From contig JADGJC010000632.1 in assembly GCA_027596075.1 (NCBI GenBank), positions 1 to 13,151 of the forward strand: a stretch of DNA of 13,151 bases, in the 5' to 3' direction. Shown one piece after another: positions 13,056-13,151 of the stretch. The translations under genes and the position numbers were made by a program. The DNA is from Rhizophlyctis rosea. Taxonomy: Eukaryota; Chytridiomycota; Chytridiomycetes; Rhizophlyctidales; Rhizophlyctidaceae. Below the pieces are notes generated by a model. The model was not told the origin of the DNA. It saw nothing but the letters and a program-made list of their open reading frames with translations, and made no database searches. Every line of letters begins with the position of its first letter. Positions within the stretch are counted from its first letter, which is position 1.

Positions 13056-13151
13056 ACCATTTAATTTTCATAGCTTCACTGTAATAGAAAAAGTTGTCAA
13101 AATCGAATATCATGATTTTGCCATTGTCTTTGTACGGCGCACACTCTCTGA
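13056..13151. other. Right-end non-coding sequence
   Basis: There is no gene here. It holds the right half of the 13-base inverted pair (13098-13110) and AT-rich sequence up to the window edge. No terminal repeat matching the left window end was found. Confidence 0.5.

Noticed and set aside
1..13151. Terminal inverted repeats pairing the two window ends
   Set aside because: The first 40 bases and the reverse complement of the last 40 share only a short CCATTGT-like word; no alignment of useful length was found.
35..13151. Ciliate-type code (TAA/TAG read as Gln) for the whole element
   Set aside because: TAA or TAG ends several genes at natural places (97-aa HTH gene, last gene before the inverted repeat, integrase), and one internal break is TGA; kept only as a minor alternative.

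Overview
The window holds most of a Polinton-like (Maverick / Polinton-like virus / adintovirus-type) DNA element of a eukaryote. The diagnostic genes are a retroviral-type (rve) integrase with a Polinton-style N-terminus and C-terminal SH3-like domain, an A32/FtsK-like packaging ATPase, a double-jelly-roll major capsid protein, a penton-type minor capsid protein, and a family B DNA polymerase linked to a superfamily 1 helicase. One gene near the right end shows two good spliceosomal introns of about 60 bases, so the host is a eukaryote with short introns. No host species can be named from the sequence. No cellular flank, tRNA or rRNA is visible and no terminal inverted repeat pairs the two window ends, so the ends of the element are probably missing or lie just outside.

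Layout. (1) 35-5300, all minus strand: the replication and integration block. Read 5' to 3' it runs from an N-terminal charged region through an OTU-like Cys/His domain, the PolB palm (motif A, then B and C), an SF1 (Pif1/RecD-type) helicase and a C-terminal HNH-like domain, followed by the integrase. (2) 5430-5865: a small helix-turn-helix gene and an array of 21-bp direct repeats. (3) 5880-8419, minus strand: a 462-aa unknown protein, a 100-aa basic amphipathic protein and the penton. (4) 8486-10574, plus strand: packaging ATPase and major capsid protein, divergent from the penton across a 66-bp gap. (5) 10661-12940, plus strand: a 55-aa HTH protein, a 55-aa very basic protein, a possible zinc-ribbon ORF, a second 21-bp repeat pair, the spliced AT-hook gene, and a basic coiled-coil protein. 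(6) 12941-13055: a perfect 32-bp inverted repeat starting one base after the last stop codon.

How it fits together. The polymerase-helicase would copy the genome and the integrase would insert it into host DNA. The capsid protein and penton would build an icosahedral shell that the ATPase fills. The small basic and AT-hook proteins are plausible DNA-condensing or regulatory factors, and the two small HTH proteins are candidate regulators.

The striking feature is that several otherwise well-formed genes are each broken by one stop codon with the same frame open on both sides (TAG at 5118, TAA at 3744, TGA at 8108, TAA at 12341). In addition the PolB palm is split by a frame change at 3075-3078, and the AT-hook gene changes frame near 11.8 kb. 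All four in-frame stops could arise from single C-to-T changes (CAG, CAA, CGA, CAA), which suits a decaying endogenous copy. Sequencing error, readthrough or stop reassignment are not excluded. The integrase also appears to have Lys where the third catalytic residue (Glu) is expected. Two sets of 21-bp repeats with a GGTGATACA core, and a T-tract plus AGATAMAA motif before several genes, look like the element's own regulatory signals.
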